DNA from: an uncultured Oscillospiraceae bacterium
Lineage (GTDB): Bacteria > Bacillota > Clostridia > Oscillospirales > Oscillospiraceae
Assembly (NCBI GenBank): GCA_947624395.1
Contig: CANQKA010000007.1
Location: 1 to 46,246, forward strand
Length of the DNA: 46,246 nucleotides
Direction: 5' to 3'
Part shown: positions 26,916-38,800 of the stretch, one piece after another
How positions within the stretch are numbered: position 1 is the first letter of the stretch
Layout: every line of letters starts with the position of its first letter
Translations under genes and position numbers: made by a program
Notes under the pieces: model-generated
Database searches by the model: none
Seen by the model: only the letters and a program-made list of their open reading frames with translations
Told to the model about the DNA's origin: nothing

Positions 26916-28528
26916 GTGCCGACCGTCTCGCCCTCCGCGGTCAGTTTTTGGCCGGAGAACACCTGGGCCATCATGTCCTTGGCGGTCTGGACCGTTGTCT
27001 CGTCGGGGATGGTCATATAGACCTGCGTGCCAAGGGTGGGGGATACCTCATGGGTCCCCTCGCCGCCCACGCTGTAGCTGACGATGTTCCAGTCGCCGCC
27101 CTCGTCCAGCTGCCGGCGGATCAGGGACGCGATCAGATCGTAGGGTATCGTCATCTCAAAGCTGCCCTCCACCGCCGTCATCAGCGAGGAATACCGGGCC
27201 AGCAGCTCCGGGCTCATGACCTTATGGATGATGCCCCGGATCATCTCAAGCTGGTTTCTGCCCCGCTGGGCGTCGCCGTCCTCAAACACGAACCGCTCCC
27301 GCACGAAGGCCAGGGCGGTGGCGCCGTCCATCTCGTTGGGGCCCTCCTCGAAGTGATAGCCCCGCACGTTCCTGGAGTCAAAGGTCATGGGGGAATTGAC
27401 CGTCACGCCGCCCAGGGCGTCGATGATGTTCACGAACCCCTCAAAGTTTATCCGGAAATAGTAGTCCACGTCCACGTCGTACAGCTCGCCGATAGCGGCC
27501 ATACACTCCTGCTCGCCGAACCAGCCGGCGTGGGTCAGCTTGTCCGCGTAGCCCACGCTGGGGAAGTTCACCTTGTAATCCCTGGGGGTGGAGACGAGAA
27601 GCGCCTGACGGGTATCGGTGTTCACCGTCACCAGGATGTTCACGTCGCTGAGGCTGCTGGGAACAAGGCCGTAGCGGCTGTCGATGCCGGTAATGAGGAC
27701 CGTGTACACGTGCTCCGTCATGGGAGCCTGCTGTTCCTCGACCTCTTCCTTCTCCTCCTCCGGTGCCTCCGTGGGCTTGGCCAGCTGCACGCGCATCTTT
27801 GTCACTTCCCGCATCTGGTCGATGAGCTCGGTATAGTCCTCCATCTCCCGCAGGCCGTCCAGATAGGCCGTATCCGCGATAACCGCGTTGACGCTGCCGT
27901 CGAACAGCGCGTTCACAAGCTGCGTGGGCGTGGCAAAGCCGGTGGTCTGCAGGCTGGTCCCCAGTTGGCTGCCCAGCTCTGCCACGGCCTTGTCCACGGC
28001 CTCCCGGCCCATGCTCTCCATGACGCCGATGGTATAGTCCGCCACCTGGTCCATGGACTGGGCCGGGTCGTCCTGGCGCACATACACGCCCACGTGGGAG
28101 GCGGTGTATGTAGCGCTGTTGCTGGTGATGTTCTGCAGGGTCTGGGTCCCCTGGAAGCCATAATAGCACCCGGCGGCCATCACGGCCGTCAGCACCACGG
28201 ACAGAATGATACCGCCCCATGGCCGGTGTTTTTTCCCGAATGCCAGCATCAGCAAAGCCGTCAGCGCGAACAGCGCCCCCAACAGCACGCAGATGGCAAT
28301 CAGGAACTTTGTGCTTATCATCTTTGTCCGGACGATCATCACCACAAGGGCCACCGTCGCCGCCAGCAGCAGCGCCAGCAGGAACCAGCGGACGAACAGA
28401 TCCAGCGCCGGTCTTTTCCGCTCCGGCTCCGGCTGGACCCGAACGGTCTGCGTCTGCTCCGGGGCCGGCGCGCTCTTCCTCTCCGGCTCCGCCTTGCTCA
28501 AATGTCTTCCGGTCGTCTGATCGCTCAT
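26912..28528 (-). CDS. LytR-CpsA-Psr (LCP) family cell-wall glycopolymer ligase
   Basis: 'VLITGIDSRYGLVPSSLSDVNILVTVNTDTRQALLVSTPRDYKVNFP...ALGGVTVNSPMTFD...ALAFVRERFVFEDGDAQRGRNQLEMI'; 4 N-terminal TM segments. Confidence 0.94.
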   Translation of the reverse strand: MSDQTTGRHLSKAEPERKSAPAPEQTQTVRVQPEPERKRPALDLFVRWFLLALLLAATVALVVMIVRTKMISTKFLIAICVLLGALFALTALLMLAFGKKHRPWGGIILSVVLTAVMAAGCYYGFQGTQTLQNITSNSATYTASHVGVYVRQDDPAQSMDQVADYTIGVMESMGREAVDKAVAELGSQLGTSLQTTGFATPTQLVNALFDGSVNAVIADTAYLDGLREMEDYTELIDQMREVTKMRVQLAKPTEAPEEEKEEVEEQQAPMTEHVYTVLITGIDSRYGLVPSSLSDVNILVTVNTDTRQALLVSTPRDYKVNFPSVGYADKLTHAGWFGEQECMAAIGELYDVDVDYYFRINFEGFVNIIDALGGVTVNSPMTFDSRNVRGYHFEEGPNEMDGATALAFVRERFVFEDGDAQRGRNQLEMIRGIIHKVMSPELLARYSSLMTAVEGSFEMTIPYDLIASLIRRQLDEGGDWNIVSYSVGGEGTHEVSPTLGTQVYMTIPDETTVQTAKDMMAQVFSGQKLTAEGETVGT

Positions 28529-28561
28529 AACATAACCTCTTTATTATTTTAGAGATACGAC

Positions 28562-28590
28562 ATTATAATATTATTTACCCTCTCTGTCAA
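28562..28590 (-). promoter_or_regulatory. Perfect-consensus sigma-A promoter upstream of the LCP gene
   Basis: Minus strand TTGACA (28590-28585), 17-bp spacer, TATAAT (28567-28562), 34 nt upstream of the LCP start. Confidence 0.85.
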
Positions 28591-28606
28591 TCAAATGCCT
28601 GCCGCG

Positions 28607-28640
28607 ACAAAAAAGCGCCCTCTCGTGAGGGCGCTTTTGT
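28607..28640. terminator. Rho-independent terminator downstream of the Bce-like permease gene
   Basis: ACAAAAAAGCGCCCTC-TCGT-GAGGGCGCTTTTGT. Confidence 0.9.
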
Positions 28641-28654
28641 CCGCGACAGTCGTC

Positions 28655-30685
28655 TCATGTGCTGACCAGCTTATAATACGTCCTTGCGGTGAGGGCGTAC
28701 ACCACCGCGTACAGCGCCGCGAACGCCCCGAAAGACCCCAGCACGCACCAGACATAGAAATTCGTGCCCGCCAGGTTGAACAGTGCCAGCACCCGGTTCA
28801 GGATGGGAAAGGCAAACCCCGTGTGCATCCCCGCCGTGACCAGAGGCAGGAAAAACACGATCAGCACCTGCTCGTGGATGGTCCGCTTGACCTCCTGGCG
28901 GCTCATGCCCACCTTTTGCATGATCTGAAACCGCTCCCGGTCGTCCCGGCCCTCGCTGATTTGCTTGTAATAAATGATGAGGATAGCCGCCATGGTGAAC
29001 AGCAGCCCCAAAAACATGCCCAGGAAGAATAAGCTGCCGTACAGGCTCACGAAATCCTGCCGCTCCCAGGCGCGGATCTCATATGTCCCCGCCAGGTCCA
29101 CGGACCCGTCCTCCGACGCCGCATTCCACGCCTGCCGGATGGCAAGACGTGCCCGCAGGGCCGTGTCGTCATCGTGACCGGGCACGTCAAAGCCGTAATA
29201 CCGGCCCAACAAATGCTGCGCCTCGCCCACGGTCATTTCGCCGCCTTGCACGGCGTTCAGCGCCTCGTAGTCCGCCTGCGCCAGCCGCTCCAGTTCTGCC
29301 TTGTCCGACACCACGATGTACCAGGAGCTGGTCAGATTGAAGGTCAGCTCGCCGCTCTTCACCCTGGGCTCCACCCATTCTTTGACGGTGTACGTCTTGC
29401 CCAGCAGCTCCAGCGTATCCCCGGCGTGATCGGTCCGCTCCACCTTGAGCAGTATCTCGTCCGGGCCCAGGGCATAGTCCTGGCCGGTGCACCGGTTATA
29501 ATCGTCCAGGTCCACCACCAGCACGTCGCACAGGGAAGCGCTCGTGTCGATGGTATAGTCCCTGGTCACATCCAGCCCGCCGGGCCGTTGATAGGCGGTG
29601 AAGGTGATGTAGTCGTACTCCGTCTCGTTCTCCGCCGTGATGCCCGCGTCCGCCACGGCATTTTTGACCATGGCGATGGTGTCGTCGTTGGACCGGGGAA
29701 TGTTCACGTCGTAGGGATAGCTCGTCCGCAGGCTCTGCTCCATGCCCAGCATGAGGCAGCTCGTACCGGAGATCATCACCAGCACCATGGTGGACAAAAT
29801 GCAAATGTTCGCCAGCCCCACGGCGTTTTGCTTCATCCGGTACATCATGCCGGACACGGCGGTGAAGTGCCGGGTCTTGTAGTAATAGCGCTTGTTGTTC
29901 CGGAGCAGCTTCAAAAGCGCCACGCTCCCGGCGGTGAAGAGCAGGTATGTCCCGATGATCACCAGCACCACCGCCACGAAAAACAGGAACACGGCCTGCA
30001 GCACGTCCGTTGTGGTGACGGAGATATAGTACCCCGCACCCAGACAGGCCAGCCCAATGATCGCCATGAGCCACTTGGCCCTGGGCTCCCGCTCTCCGGC
30101 GTGCTCCGAGAGCAAAAGCTCCACCGGCCTCGCCACGTACACCTGCCGGATACTGTAGAGAAAGATAGCCAAAAATATGGCCCCGAACAGCGCCGCCGTG
30201 ACGCCGATCACCCAAAGAAGCGTTCCGGGACCGATGGTGAAGCCCAGCGGCGCCTCCACGCCCAGTATCCGCGCCACCAACAGCATCATCAGCTTGTTGA
30301 GCGCCAGACCCAGCACCAGCCCCAGCGCCACGCTGAGCGCCGCCACATAAAGCGTCTCGAACGTGATGACCTTCGCCAGGTGCTTTTTCTCCAGCCCCAG
30401 CACGTTATAAAGCCCGAATTCCCGTTTGCGCCGCTTGATGAGGAAGCTGTTGGTGTAAAAGAGAAAAATCACCGCGAACAGACCCACCACGACCACGCCG
30501 TAGCGCATGATGAGCTGTATCGTGACCGCCCCGGTCATGCTCTGCAAGCCCTCGTCCACGGACAGCGCCAAAATGATGTAGAACATCGCCACCGTCAGCA
30601 CCGCCGCCATGATAAACGGGCCGTAGCTGCGGGCATTTTTCCGCAGGTTTCGGGCGGCCAACCGGGCGTAAAGATGCTTATTCAT
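28655..30685 (-). CDS. ABC transporter permease, FtsX-like, BceB type
   Basis: 677 aa from Met 30685; 'LAARNLRKNARSYGPF', FtsX-like multi-TM pattern with a large extracytoplasmic domain. Confidence 0.85.
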   Translation of the reverse strand: MNKHLYARLAARNLRKNARSYGPFIMAAVLTVAMFYIILALSVDEGLQSMTGAVTIQLIMRYGVVVVGLFAVIFLFYTNSFLIKRRKREFGLYNVLGLEKKHLAKVITFETLYVAALSVALGLVLGLALNKLMMLLVARILGVEAPLGFTIGPGTLLWVIGVTAALFGAIFLAIFLYSIRQVYVARPVELLLSEHAGEREPRAKWLMAIIGLACLGAGYYISVTTTDVLQAVFLFFVAVVLVIIGTYLLFTAGSVALLKLLRNNKRYYYKTRHFTAVSGMMYRMKQNAVGLANICILSTMVLVMISGTSCLMLGMEQSLRTSYPYDVNIPRSNDDTIAMVKNAVADAGITAENETEYDYITFTAYQRPGGLDVTRDYTIDTSASLCDVLVVDLDDYNRCTGQDYALGPDEILLKVERTDHAGDTLELLGKTYTVKEWVEPRVKSGELTFNLTSSWYIVVSDKAELERLAQADYEALNAVQGGEMTVGEAQHLLGRYYGFDVPGHDDDTALRARLAIRQAWNAASEDGSVDLAGTYEIRAWERQDFVSLYGSLFFLGMFLGLLFTMAAILIIYYKQISEGRDDRERFQIMQKVGMSRQEVKRTIHEQVLIVFFLPLVTAGMHTGFAFPILNRVLALFNLAGTNFYVWCVLGSFGAFAALYAVVYALTARTYYKLVST

Positions 30686-31451
30686 TGCCGCGCCCTCCCG
30701 TGGCAAGCAGCGTCAGGGTCTCGGCGATCTTCTGGTAAAGCTGCTCGTTGGTGCTGTCCCCCCGGTAGATCTGATGGAACAGCTCTCCGTCTTTGATGAA
30801 CAGCACCCGCCCCGCGTGGCTGGCCGCCTTGACGGAGTGGGTGACCATCAAAATGGTCTGCCCCTCCCGGTTCAGACTGGCAAACAGGTCCAGCAGCCCG
30901 TCGGAGGACTTGGAGTCCAGCGCCCCCGTGGGCTCGTCGGCCAGTAATATTTTCGGGTCCGTGATGACCGCTCTTGCCACCGCCGCCCGCTGCTTCTGCC
31001 CGCCGGAGCACTCGTAGGGGTACTTGGTCAGCACCTCCGTGATGCCCATCTTTTGGGCAATGGGCTGCAACCTCTCGGCCATCTCCCCATAGCCCTTCCC
31101 CGCCAGCACCAGCGGCAGGAAGATGTTGTCCCGCAGATTAAATGTGTCCAGCAGGTTGAAGTCCTGAAACACGAACCCCAGGCTGTCCCGCCGGAAGGCC
31201 GCCAGCTCGTCCTCCTTGATGGCGGACAGGTCCCGGCCCTCCAACAGCACCTTGCCGCTGGTGGGCTTGTCCAGCGCCGCGAGGATATTGAGCAGCGTGG
31301 TCTTGCCGGAGCCGGACTCGCCCATGATGGCTACGTATTCGCCCTTTTCCGCCGTGAACGACACGTTGGAAAGCGCCCGCACCTGATTGCCGCCGAACCG
31401 GCCCGTATAAATTTTGCCAAGACTTTGTACTTCAAGCATCGTCATCGTCAT
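30678..31451 (-). CDS. ABC transporter ATP-binding protein, BceA type
   Basis: Walker A 'GESGSGKTT', signature 'CSGGQKQRAAVARA', Walker B 'ILLADEPTGALD'; start 31451 preceded by AAGGAGGG. Confidence 0.94.
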   Translation of the reverse strand: MTMTMLEVQSLGKIYTGRFGGNQVRALSNVSFTAEKGEYVAIMGESGSGKTTLLNILAALDKPTSGKVLLEGRDLSAIKEDELAAFRRDSLGFVFQDFNLLDTFNLRDNIFLPLVLAGKGYGEMAERLQPIAQKMGITEVLTKYPYECSGGQKQRAAVARAVITDPKILLADEPTGALDSKSSDGLLDLFASLNREGQTILMVTHSVKAASHAGRVLFIKDGELFHQIYRGDSTNEQLYQKIAETLTLLATGGRGNE

Positions 31452-31476
31452 GCCCTCCTTACGGGCCCATGATAGC

Positions 31477-31526
31477 AAAAACCTCCGGGAGCCGAAATCG
31501 AATCAGGTGACATTTCGGCCCCCGGA
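31477..31526 (-). terminator. Terminator-like hairpin between the aldo/keto reductase gene and bceA-like gene
   Basis: Minus strand CCGGGggCCGAAAT...ATTTCGGctCCCGGAGGTTTTTGC. Confidence 0.7.
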
Positions 31527-31554
31527 TGTGACAGTTTTGTAAGACGGCTCTCCC

Positions 31555-32670
31555 CTACTTTTCCAGCATTTCGGCGCACTGGCCGAGATACTTGGTGATA
31601 GACAAATGCTGAGGACACGCCCGCTCGCACTGCTTGCAGCCCACGCAGTCCGAGGCCCTATGGCCCTCGCTGGTCACAGCGGCGTACGCTTCCCTCGCCT
31701 GGGCCATCTGGCCGTTGCCAAGCTGCTTGTTGGCGGCGGCGAAGATGTCCGGGATGGGTATCTGCTTCGGGCAGCCGTCCGTGCAGTAGTGGCACGCCGT
31801 GCAGGGGATGGCCGCGGAGTGGCCCAAAATGCGCTGCGCCTCCCGGATGATACCCTGCTCGTCCTCGTTCAGGGGCTTAAAATCCTTCATGTAAGAAAGA
31901 TTGTCCTCCATCTGGGAGACGCTGCTCATGCCGGACAGGACGGTGATGATCCCGTCCAGGCTGGCCACGAAGCGGATGGCCCAGGACGCCGGGGAAGCGT
32001 TGGGAGCATAGTCCGCGAACAGCTTCCTGACCTCCGCCGGCGGGTCGGCCAGATTGCCGCCCTTCACCGGTTCCATGACCACGATGCTCTTTCCGTGGGA
32101 GCGGGCCATCTCATAGTTGGCGCGGGAGGTCACATCCGGGTTCTCCCAGTCGGCGTAGTTGATCTGCAGCTGGACGAAATCCACCTCCGGGTGGTCGGTC
32201 AAGAGCTTGTCCAGCAGCTTGGGTCCGGCATGGAAGGAGAAGCCCAGGTGCTTTATCAGCCCGTCCGCCTTCTTTTGGGCCACATAGTCCCACAGGTGGA
32301 ACTTGTCATATTTCGTGTAGTTGTTCTCCATCATAGCGTGGAGCAGATAATAGTCGAAGTACCCCGCGCCGGTGCGGGACAGACTGGTTTCAAACTGCTT
32401 TTTCGCCATCTTCTCCGTGGGCGCCACCATGGCGTTCAGCTTGGTCGCCAGGGTATAGCTGTCCCGGGGATGGCGGTCCGCCAGGGCCTTTTTGATGTCC
32501 GATTCCGACGTGCCGTACACATAGGCGGTGTCGAAGTACGTAAAGCCCGCCGCCAGAAACAGGTCCACCATTTGCTTGACCTGCTCGATGTCCGTCTTGA
32601 TGCCCTTTTTGGGCAGGCGCATCAGGCCAAATCCCAGCTTAGGCGTCTCTTTTCCGAAATAGTCAGACAT
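31555..32670 (-). CDS. Aldo/keto reductase with C-terminal 2x[4Fe-4S] ferredoxin-like domain
   Basis: 'PKLGFGLMRLPKKG...FDTAYVYGTSE'; 'CTACHYCTDGCPKQIPIPD', 'CVGCKQCERACP'; start at MSDYFGKE. Confidence 0.92.
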   Translation of the reverse strand: MSDYFGKETPKLGFGLMRLPKKGIKTDIEQVKQMVDLFLAAGFTYFDTAYVYGTSESDIKKALADRHPRDSYTLATKLNAMVAPTEKMAKKQFETSLSRTGAGYFDYYLLHAMMENNYTKYDKFHLWDYVAQKKADGLIKHLGFSFHAGPKLLDKLLTDHPEVDFVQLQINYADWENPDVTSRANYEMARSHGKSIVVMEPVKGGNLADPPAEVRKLFADYAPNASPASWAIRFVASLDGIITVLSGMSSVSQMEDNLSYMKDFKPLNEDEQGIIREAQRILGHSAAIPCTACHYCTDGCPKQIPIPDIFAAANKQLGNGQMAQAREAYAAVTSEGHRASDCVGCKQCERACPQHLSITKYLGQCAEMLEK

Positions 32671-32789
32671 GGGGTGCTCCTCCTTGTAATTTTGACAGGA
32701 CCAGTATAGCACAATGTGATCGATAACGCCAGACAATGGCCGTCAACATGCAATTCAGGTCGTGATTTTGTCGATTCAGGACAGAAATA

Positions 32790-32867
32790 TTGACTTTTGG
32801 CTGGTCGATTTGCTATGTTGCTTCCAGAATTGGTGGTATTTTACCCTTTTGACTTAGCGCAAGGAGG
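32790..32867 (+). promoter_or_regulatory. Putative promoter and RBS for the giant repeat protein gene
   Basis: TTGACT (32790-32795), 18-bp spacer, TATGTT (32814-32819); AAGGAGG at 32861-32867. Confidence 0.5.
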
Positions 32868-32875
32868 CAACTGGA

Positions 32876-35800
32876 ATGAAGATGGCAAAGCGGATCATAG
32901 CGGTGCTTCTGGCGGTTATTCTCGCCTTTGGCACGCTGGCGACGACGGCGTTCGCGGCGGAGGAGCCGGAGACCGCGGTCGAACCCGAGGTCACGGTCGA
33001 ACCCGAGCCAACGGCGGAGCCGGAGGCTGAACCGGCCGCTGACAGCGGCGCGACCGTGGCATACTACGACCCCCTCACCAGGTCGCAGCAGCAGGCCAGC
33101 AGCGTCACTCTTGTGACCAACAGCGTCACGGAGTGGACCACCGGCTGGTACGCGGTGGAAGGCGCGGTGAACATGGGCACCATCTCCGTCAACGGTGAGG
33201 TGAACCTGATCCTGACCAACGGCGCGGCTCTGACATGCGGCGGCGTTTCTCTGCTGCACAAAGCGAGCCTGACCATCTGGGGCCAGAACGCCGACTATGC
33301 GCACGATGGCTCTCTGACGGCACATAGCTACCAGGGCTCGGGCATCGGTGCCAACTGGAACTACACCACGTCGATAACCATCAACGGCGGCGTGATCAAC
33401 GCCACCGGCGACACAACCAACGCTGGCATCGGCGGACGTATCTCCACTGACACGATAACCATCAACGGCGGCGTGGTGACGGCCAACGGCGGCAGCAGCG
33501 CCGCGGGTATCGGCGCCGGCTTGGGCCATTCCACGGTGACCATAACCGGCGGCAAGGTGACGGCCAAAGGCGGCTGGGGCGGCGCTGGTATCGGCGGCGG
33601 CAATGGCGGCGAGAGCACCGGCGGTTCCTCCACCACGGTGACCATAACCGGCGGCGCTGTGACGGCCACCGGCGGCTGGGGTGCCGCTGGCATCGGCGCC
33701 GGCGTCCCCGGAGAGGAAGAAGGCCCCACCAGCGCCACGGTGACCATAACTAGCGGCGCCGTGACGGCCAAAGGCGGTTACAACGCCGCGGACATCGGCA
33801 CCGCCTTTAAAAGAGGGTATCCCAATACCTCTGCCACGGTGACCATCACCGGCGGTTCGGTGAAGGGCGGCTTCAACCCCCAGCCCACGAACGGGAACGG
33901 CGCTCGCGTCTATCTGCTGCAGGTCAAAAACCCCAACGGCGCGGCCGTCACCATAAACGGCAGCGCCTGGAACGTCAACAACCACGCGGCCGCGGACAGC
34001 GACACGGATCTTTACGCCTATCTGCCCGAGACGGTCGCCACGGCGGACGTGTTGGTGGGCAGCGGGCCCATCGAGCGGTTCCGGCTGAACAAGTCGGCAG
34101 GCCGGTACGAGAGCGCGGGCACCGTGGAGATCGACCCGGACGCCGGCGCGGCGGAGTACTACGACCCCGGCGCGGGCACGAAAAAGCAGGCGGAGAACGT
34201 CATCCCCGTGAAGGAGGGCATGACGGAATGGGAAAATGGCTGGTACATCGTCAACGGCACGGTGACCCTCGGCCATATCTCCGTGTATAGCAACGTTGAC
34301 CTGATCCTGTCCAGGGACGCAGACCTGACGGTCAACGGCAGCCTGCAGCTGCTGAACGGCGCGCACCTGACCATCTGGGGCAGCGAGGAGGACTATCACA
34401 ACGACGGCGCGCTGACGGTCACCGGCAGCGCGAATACCGCCGGCATCGGCGGCGGCAGCCAGAACGACGGCGTCGCGGTGACCATCAACGGCGGCCGGGT
34501 GACGGCCCAGGGCGGCAGTCACAGTTCGGGCATCGGCGGCGGAGATGAAAGCACCAACGTAACGGTGACCATCAACGGCGGCCGGGTGACGGCCCAGGGC
34601 GGCAGTCACAGTTCGGGCATCGGCGGCGGAGATGAAAGCACCAACGTAACGGTGACCATCAACGGCGGCGTGATCAACGCCACCGGCAGCTACAACGGCG
34701 CGGGCATCGGCGGCGGATCTATGAACACCGGCGTCGTGGTGTATGTCACCGGCGGCGCCATAACGGCCTACGGCGGCAACAATGGCGGCGCGGGCATCGG
34801 CGGCACCGAAGGCGGCGCACGCTTTATAACGGTGACCATCAACGGCGGCACTATCACGGCCACAGGCGGCAACGCCGGCGCGGGCATCGGCTCCGGCGAG
34901 GGCTCCTGCACGGCCACGGTGAACATCAGCGGCGGCACGATCAACGCCACCGGCGGCACCACCTCCCCCGCCAGCGGCGCGGGCCTGGGCGCTGCGGGCG
35001 TCCGCTACTTTGATGTCTATTCCGGGGAGACCTCCGTCGCCACGGTGACCATCGACGGCGGCGTGATCAACGCCACCGGCGGTACCGGCGCGGCGGGCCT
35101 CGGCGCCGGAACTTCTGAATGTTCCTTTGCCACGGTGACCGTCAACGGCGGCACAATCACGGCCAACGGCAGCGACGGCGCCGTGGGCGTCAGCGGCGGA
35201 ACTGCCAACGACCCCCGCGTCGCGGTGACCGTCAACGGCGGTTCGCTGAAGGCCGTGGGCGGCGTCACGCCCCAGCCCAAGAACAAGGACGGGGCCTCGG
35301 TCTATTTGCTGCAGCTCGCCAACCCCAACGGCGAGACCGTCGCCGTGGACGGCACGCCCTGGCCCATCAACAACCACGCGGCCGCGGGCGACGGTGACAC
35401 GGACCTATATATGTATGTACCCGATACGAAAACGGAGGTGGACGTGACCGTCGGGGCCGCCCAGGCCGTACGGTACGCATTGGACAAAGAGACGAATCGG
35501 TTTGAATACGCGGGCTCTATCTACTATGACCCGACCGCCGGAACGACCCGCAGCGCGAAGGCGACGCCGGTGACGGCGGACATGACCGCCTGGACCGGGG
35601 ACAACGGCACGGACGGCTGGTACGTGGCCAACAGCACGCTGGACATGGGCCAGCTCACCGTCAGCGGCCAGGTAAACCTGATCCTGATGAACGGGACGGC
35701 CCTGACGGTCGGCGGCGGCATGCAGATCGATGACGGCGCCAGTCTGACCGTCTGGGGCCGGAACAAAAACTGCGCGGAGGACAGCGCGCTGGCGATCCAG

Positions 35801-38800
35801 GGCGGCGTCACCGGCAGCGGCGCGCTGGCCGTCAACGGCGGCGTCGTAACGATCGGCGCGGCTGTCGCCGTACCCACTGTGACCATCCACGGCGGCATTG
35901 TGACGGCCCGGGGCGGCATCGCCGCGGGCAGCGATGGCACGGTGACCATCACCGGCGGCTCGGTGAAGGGCGGCATCACGCCCCAACCGGTGAACGCCGA
36001 GGGTCAGCCGCTGTACCTGCTGCAGCTGGCCAACCCCAACGGCGAAGGGGTCACCATAGACAACGTGACCTGGAACGTCAACAACCACGCGGCGACAGGC
36101 GAGGGCGACACGGACCTCTATGCGTATATCGCCCTGTCGGAGGTAGTGGCGAAGGTCGGAGGCGGAACGCCCGTCCGGTACATACTGAACAAGGATACGG
36201 GCCTGTACGAGACGGCCTCGGCCGTGAACTACTATGACCCGGCGAGCGGGCAGGTCCAGACACGCGACTCAGCGGAGCCGCTCGTGAATAGCACGACCTG
36301 GTGGGTCGCGAGCAACGGTGCGGACGGCTGGTATATAGCGCTCGGCACCGTGACCACGGGGCAGGTCCAAGTCATCGGCGATGTGAACCTGATCCTGGCC
36401 AACGGCGCGAACCTGACGTGCAGCCGCGGCATCCATGTCCAGGAGGGCTCGCACCTGACCATCTGGGGCCAGAACGCGGACTACGCAAAGGACGGCGCTC
36501 TGACGGTCCGGAACGCGCCCAATGATTACCCGGGCATCGGCGGCACGTCCAGCTGGATGACCATCAACGGCGGCGTGGTCGATGCCGTCGGCGGCGCAGG
36601 CGGCGCGGGCATCGGCACCGGGTCTGGGACCAGCGCCACGGTGGAGATCAACGGCGGCGTGGTGACGGCCCAGGGCGGCGGTAACGAGAATGGCGCCGGC
36701 ATCGGCGGCGGACGGGATTCCACCTCCACGGTGACCATCAACGGCGGCACCGTGACGGCCACCGGCAGCAGCGGCGCCGCGGATATCGGCGCCGGGAATG
36801 GCGGCAGCGCCATAGTGACCATCACCGGCGGCTCGGTGAAGGCCGGGAGTGGGAGCGTTTACCCCCAGCCTGTGGACGCCAACGGGGACCCGGCCTATCT
36901 GGTGACCGTCCCCAACCCCAACGGTCTGGCCGTGACCGTGGGCAGCAAGACCTGGCAGCCCCGGAACCACATAGTTTTGGACAATGACACGAACCTGTAC
37001 GCTTACGCATCCAAGGCGCTTGCGGAAGAAAGCGGCACACTCTGGGTCACGACCAGCGAGTCGGAAACGCTGTATGTCTTCCGAAGCGACGGACTGAAGC
37101 AGGTGACCGACTTTGATGAGCGCAATGCGTCCTGGTCCTGGTCCGACGATGGGTCCGCCACCCTGACCCTGCCCATGCGGGACGGCGGCGATCCTGTGAC
37201 CCTGAAGGGCACGGTGACCGTCACCGCCGAGACGCCGGCCACGTGCACGGAGGGCGGCGAGAGGACCTATACCGCCTCCGCGACGATAAACGGCACGACG
37301 CTCTCCACCAGCCGGACCGTCAAGCTTGACCCCCTGGGTCACGCCTGGACCGGCGCGGCCGCGCTGATGGACGACCACACCCATGCGACCGTGACCTTCA
37401 CCTGCCAGCGGGATAGTTCCCACAAGGAGACGGTGACAGTGTCTGTCGCGTCGGCGGTAACAAAGAAACCCACCTGCACCGAACCGGGCGTCCGGACCTA
37501 TACGGCGGACGCCACGGAGAAGGCCAAGGAGCTCGGCTGCGAGACCGGGATATTCACCGTCACGGAGGCCGTTCCCGCCCTGGGCCACGATTGGGACGCC
37601 GAGGGCGACGAGATCGGCCTGATGCCCGGCGTGGACGGGAACTTCACCACCCTGACCGTGACCTGCAAGAACGACCACAGCCACACCCAGACCGTCTACA
37701 CCAAGGCGGAGAAAATAAGCTCCACGCCCGCCACCTGTACCTCCGAGGGCAGCGAGACGTACCGCATGCGCTACGAGTTCGAGGGCCAGAGCTACGTCCT
37801 GGCCGACACCGAGACCTACACGCTGCCCAAGCTGCCCCATACCTGGGGCGAGTGGACGCAGGTCGGCACGACCCTGGAGCGCGAGTGCACCGTCTGCCAC
37901 GAGAAGGACCATTCGGACCACGCGCATACCTTCATCCTACCCAATGAGGCCACATGGAACATCGTGAACGACAAGGTGGTGAGCGTGTCGGTGCCTGTGA
38001 AGTGCTCGGCGTGCGATCTGAGCGCCACGCTGACCTATTCCGGCGACCAGATCAAGTCCAACACCGTCACAAAAGCCACCTGCACCACGGACGGCTGGAC
38101 GGCTTGGTCCGTGACCGTGGAGCTGGACGGGAAAACCCGGACCTACACGCAGCAGACCGTTGACCCGGCCAAGGGCCACGTTTGGCACGTGGCCGACAGC
38201 GATGTGGTCTGGGCGGAGGACTACAGCGCGGCGACGTTCACTTTCCGGTGCATTTCCTGCGACGAGACAGCCGTGTCCCGCGTTGCCAGCACTGTTCTGG
38301 ACAGCACCCCCGCCACATGCGAGCAGACGGGCTATACCATCTACAGCGCGGCCACGGAATACGGCGACACCACGGTGTCGTCCAGCGTGAGCGCGGAGAT
38401 ACCGGCCCTGGGCCACGATTGGGACGCGGAGGGCGATGAATACCCCCTGCAGGCGGGCATTGACGGCGATTTCGTCACTTTGACCATCACCTGCAAGAAC
38501 GATACTGCCCACACCCGGAAGGTGTACGCCGAGCTGGGCCTGGTGAAGAACGAGCCGGCCACCTGCACGGAAAGCGGCGTCACCGGCTACAAGATGGAGT
38601 ACGAACTGGGCGGGCAGACCTACGCCATCGGCGAGGAAGAGGACTACGAGATACCGGCTCTTGGCCACCGGTATACCACGGCCCACGTGTGCGCGCTGTG
38701 CGGTGCGCAGGAACCGATATCGCCCAGCGTGACCTACACCTGGGACCTCCCGACAGCGGACGACACGAGCCGGGTACAGTGGACCCAGCCGGCCACCGGC

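Noticed and set aside
26948-30796. 534- and 540-aa plus-strand ORFs opposite the LCP and Bce-like permease genes
   Set aside because: H/Q/G-rich antisense shadows; the minus-strand products have clear family motifs.
32876-37110. Possible CRISPR-like or noncoding repeat array
   Set aside because: Repeats are in-frame protein repeats with variable spacing and no constant DNA repeat/spacer structure.
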